A DNA stretch of 16,932 bases from an uncultured Halieaceae bacterium (GTDB lineage Bacteria; Pseudomonadota; Gammaproteobacteria; Pseudomonadales; Halieaceae), in NCBI GenBank assembly GCA_913063005.1, contig CAJXZI010000016.1, positions 1 through 16,932 of the forward strand, in the 5' to 3' direction. Positions 15,407 through 16,932 of the stretch are shown here, in pieces. The translations under genes were made by a program, and so were the position numbers. Under the pieces are notes generated by a model, which saw only the letters and a list, made by a program, of their open reading frames with translations, made no database searches and was not told where the DNA came from. Position 1 is the stretch's first letter; every line of letters starts with the position of its first letter.

Positions 15407-15865
15407 ATGTTGGACTTAGAAGCGATCGAACTCATCAAGCAGCTCAAAGCGCGCTATTTTCGCTTTCTCGACACACGTAATCTCGAAGGGTTGCAGAGTG
15501 TTTTCACCAGCGATGCGACCGCCTCTTTTATCGGTGGAGATTATGATTTTCAGCTGACTGGCTGGGAGCAGCTTGAAGCCTTCTACAAGAAGTCATTTAC
15601 CGGTCAGTCGTTTGGTATGCATAACGGTCATCACCCAGAGATCTGCGTCGATGGCGATACCGCGACGGGTATCTGGTACCTGCAAGATATTTTCGTGTCA
15701 CTCGAGCACAACATGACCATCATGGGTAGCGCACTGTACGACGATGAGTATCGTCTTGAGGACGGTCAATGGAGAATTGCGAGGACGGGCTACAAACGCT
15801 TGTGGGAAGAACACCATAAGCGCGGTGAAGACATCAACCTCCGCGTAAAACCAATTGCGGACTGA
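15407..15865 (+). CDS. BaiE/Hsh2-like SnoaL-fold hydroxysteroid dehydratase
   Basis: This 152-residue SnoaL/NTF2-fold protein is strikingly like the gut bile acid 7-alpha-dehydratase BaiE: IKQLKARYFRFLD (10-22), MHNGHHPEI (71-79), DTATGIWYLQD (84-94) and DGQWRIARTGYKRLWEEHHK (119-138) all have near-counterparts in BaiE as I remember it. The BaiE catalytic residues Tyr30, Asp35 and His83 correspond to Y17, D22 and H72. BaiE Tyr54 is replaced by F41. Known role of BaiE and of the related Hsh2 of bile-salt-degrading Sphingobium: elimination of the 7-alpha-hydroxyl from a 3-keto-Delta4 steroid to give a Delta4,6-diene. It sits 8 bp after the KstD-family gene that could make the Delta4-3-keto substrate. 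Ribosome site TAGGAG. Other possibilities are a dehydratase for a different steroid hydroxyl, or an isomerase-like enzyme. Confidence 0.78.
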   Translation: MLDLEAIELIKQLKARYFRFLDTRNLEGLQSVFTSDATASFIGGDYDFQLTGWEQLEAFYKKSFTGQSFGMHNGHHPEICVDGDTATGIWYLQDIFVSLEHNMTIMGSALYDDEYRLEDGQWRIARTGYKRLWEEHHKRGEDINLRVKPIAD

Positions 15866-15891
15866 CAAGTCCATTCAAAGGAAAGAGAGTT

Positions 15892-16812
15892 ATGAGAGAT
15901 GTAGTAATCGTAGACAGCGTCCGAACCGGATTGGCGAAGTCGTTTAGAGGTAGTTTTAACTGGACGCGATCCGATGACATGGCGGCATTCCTCATCGATG
16001 CGCTCATCGATCGGAACGCAAAGTTTGACCCGAGTGAGGTTGATGACATCATTCTTGGTGCAGCGAATCAGGCGGGTGAGCAGAGCGGTAACCTGGCAAG
16101 AATGGCATCGTTTCTATCAAAACTCCCGATTGAAGCAACCGGCACCACTGTGAACCGTTTTTGCGCTTCTGGTTTGCAAACGATCGCCATGGCAGCCAAT
16201 CAAATAGGCTCTGGCTATACCGACGTGATGATGGCGGGTGGCGCTGAATCGATTTCAATGCGTCTGCGTCAAGAGGCGGGTAAGTTCCAGCAGAATTGCA
16301 CGCTCCTTGAGAACAAGCCCGAAGTCTATATGGAGATGGGTAATACCGCTGAAGTTGTGGCTCGTCGCTACAACGTAACCCGTGAGTCGCAGGACGAGTA
16401 CGCGCTCCAGAGTCAGAAGCGCTACGCGCAAGCGGTAGATCAAGGTGCGATCCAGGATGAAATTGTGCCTATGCCTGCGACCATGAAATTGGTGAACAAA
16501 GAAACGGGCGACGAGACGTTTAAGGAGGTCATGGTCGATCGTGATGAGTGCAATCGTGTCGACACGACGCTTGATGGATTGTCGATGCTCAAGCCCGCTT
16601 TCGAGGAGGATGGCAGTGTGACGGCTGGTAACTCCTCGCAGTTGAGTGATGGTGCGTCTATGACATTGCTGATGAGTGCAGAGCGTGCCGAACAGCTAGG
16701 TGTTGAGCCTCTGGGCTATTTCCGTGGTTTCGTTACGGCGGGTTGTGAGCCTGATGAGAGAGGGATTGATCCCGTTTTTGCTATTCCACAGCTCTTGAAG
16801 CGTGCAAGCCTC
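15892..16812 (+). CDS. Acetyl-CoA C-acyltransferase (thiolase), broken at the 3' end
   Basis: Start ATG 15892 follows GGAAAGAGAG. The roughly 307 residues up to the break are a clear thiolase: MRDVVIVDSVRTGLAKSFRG, the nucleophile C91 in VNRFCASGLQT, MMAGGAESIS, and GNSSQLSDGAS. The expected run EPDE-GI-PVFAIP-LLKRA is reached at about 290-305, but the NEAF, GHP and Cys-Gly motifs that should follow are missing. From about 16805 the frame stays open yet encodes an unrelated sequence. It is not FadA6 (present upstream) and does not resemble FadA5. A role in side-chain or ring beta-oxidation beside the KstD- and BaiE-like genes is plausible, but the step is unknown. Confidence 0.85.
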
Positions 16813-16932
16813 AGCCGCCTCGTCAAGGCGCTCCGGCCCCTCGAGGAGGAGTTCGAACTGATCGTGATCGACCACGGGGCTGGTCTCGGCTACTCGGCCG
16901 TGGCACACCTGGCGGCCACCTCGACCCTGGTC
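16813..16932 (+). other. Foreign tail: FlhG/MinD/ParA-like ATPase fragment fused by a probable assembly join
   Basis: The last 120 bases continue the thiolase frame, but the protein reads like a MinD/FlhG/ParA-family ATPase: LVKALRPLEEEFELIVID, where the final D fits the Walker B aspartate, then HGAGLGYSAVAHLAATSTLV. By my count GC is 83 of 120 (69%), against 64 of 120 (53%) in the preceding 120 bases. A thiolase would show an ELNEAFA-type motif here. The abrupt change of family and composition at one point suggests a chimeric contig or a recombination scar rather than a functional fusion. Confidence 0.65.

Noticed and set aside
16813..16932. A natural thiolase-ATPase fusion protein
   Set aside because: The thiolase loses its essential C-terminal catalytic motifs and GC jumps sharply at the same point, so a chimeric join is the simpler explanation.
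1..16932. CRISPR arrays, tRNA or rRNA genes, transposases or integration sites
   Set aside because: No spaced direct repeats, RNA gene signatures, transposase frames or terminal inverted repeats were seen; nearly all sequence is accounted for by metabolic genes.

Overview
The window is a dense aerobic steroid-degradation locus. Most genes match, by remembered family sequence and motif, the 9,10-seco and HIP (methylhexahydroindanedione propionate) pathways known from Mycobacterium, Rhodococcus and Comamonas. Moderate GC (about 53% where I counted), strong Shine-Dalgarno sites, tight gene packing and heteromeric acyl-CoA dehydrogenases suggest a Proteobacterium, perhaps a marine gammaproteobacterium. 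No rRNA, tRNA or marker gene is present to fix this, so the taxon is inference.

Minus strand, 1-3259: the transcription order is a FadD3-type HIP-CoA ligase, an HsaC-type extradiol dioxygenase, and an HsaA-type flavin-dependent monooxygenase that runs off the left edge. HsaA and HsaC hydroxylate and then cleave the aromatised A ring. FadD3 activates the C/D-ring propionate left afterwards.

Plus strand, 3396-13490: a ten-gene operon-like block starts from a 136 bp divergent intergenic region: ipdA, ipdB, an atypical crotonase, fadE31-like, fadE32-like, fadA6, an SDR, a beta-type acyl-CoA dehydrogenase, fadE30-like and ipdF. Gaps are 9 to 46 bp or the genes overlap. Together they would oxidise HIP-CoA, open rings D and C, and thiolytically shorten the product. 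No clear ipdC, kstR2 or canonical echA20 is present; the crotonase sits where echA20 function is needed but lacks both usual catalytic glutamates.

Plus strand, 13698-end: after a 207 bp gap come a KstD-family FAD dehydrogenase, a small SnoaL/NTF2-fold protein that closely resembles the bile acid 7-alpha-dehydratase BaiE (catalytic Tyr, Asp and His retained), and a thiolase. This suggests that bile-acid-type (7-hydroxylated) steroids are among the substrates.

The thiolase reading breaks near 16805-16815. The last ~120 bases are about 69% GC and encode a FlhG/MinD/ParA-like ATPase fragment instead of the thiolase C-terminus. This is most likely a chimeric assembly join, and sequence right of about 16805 should not be assigned to this genome without checking.
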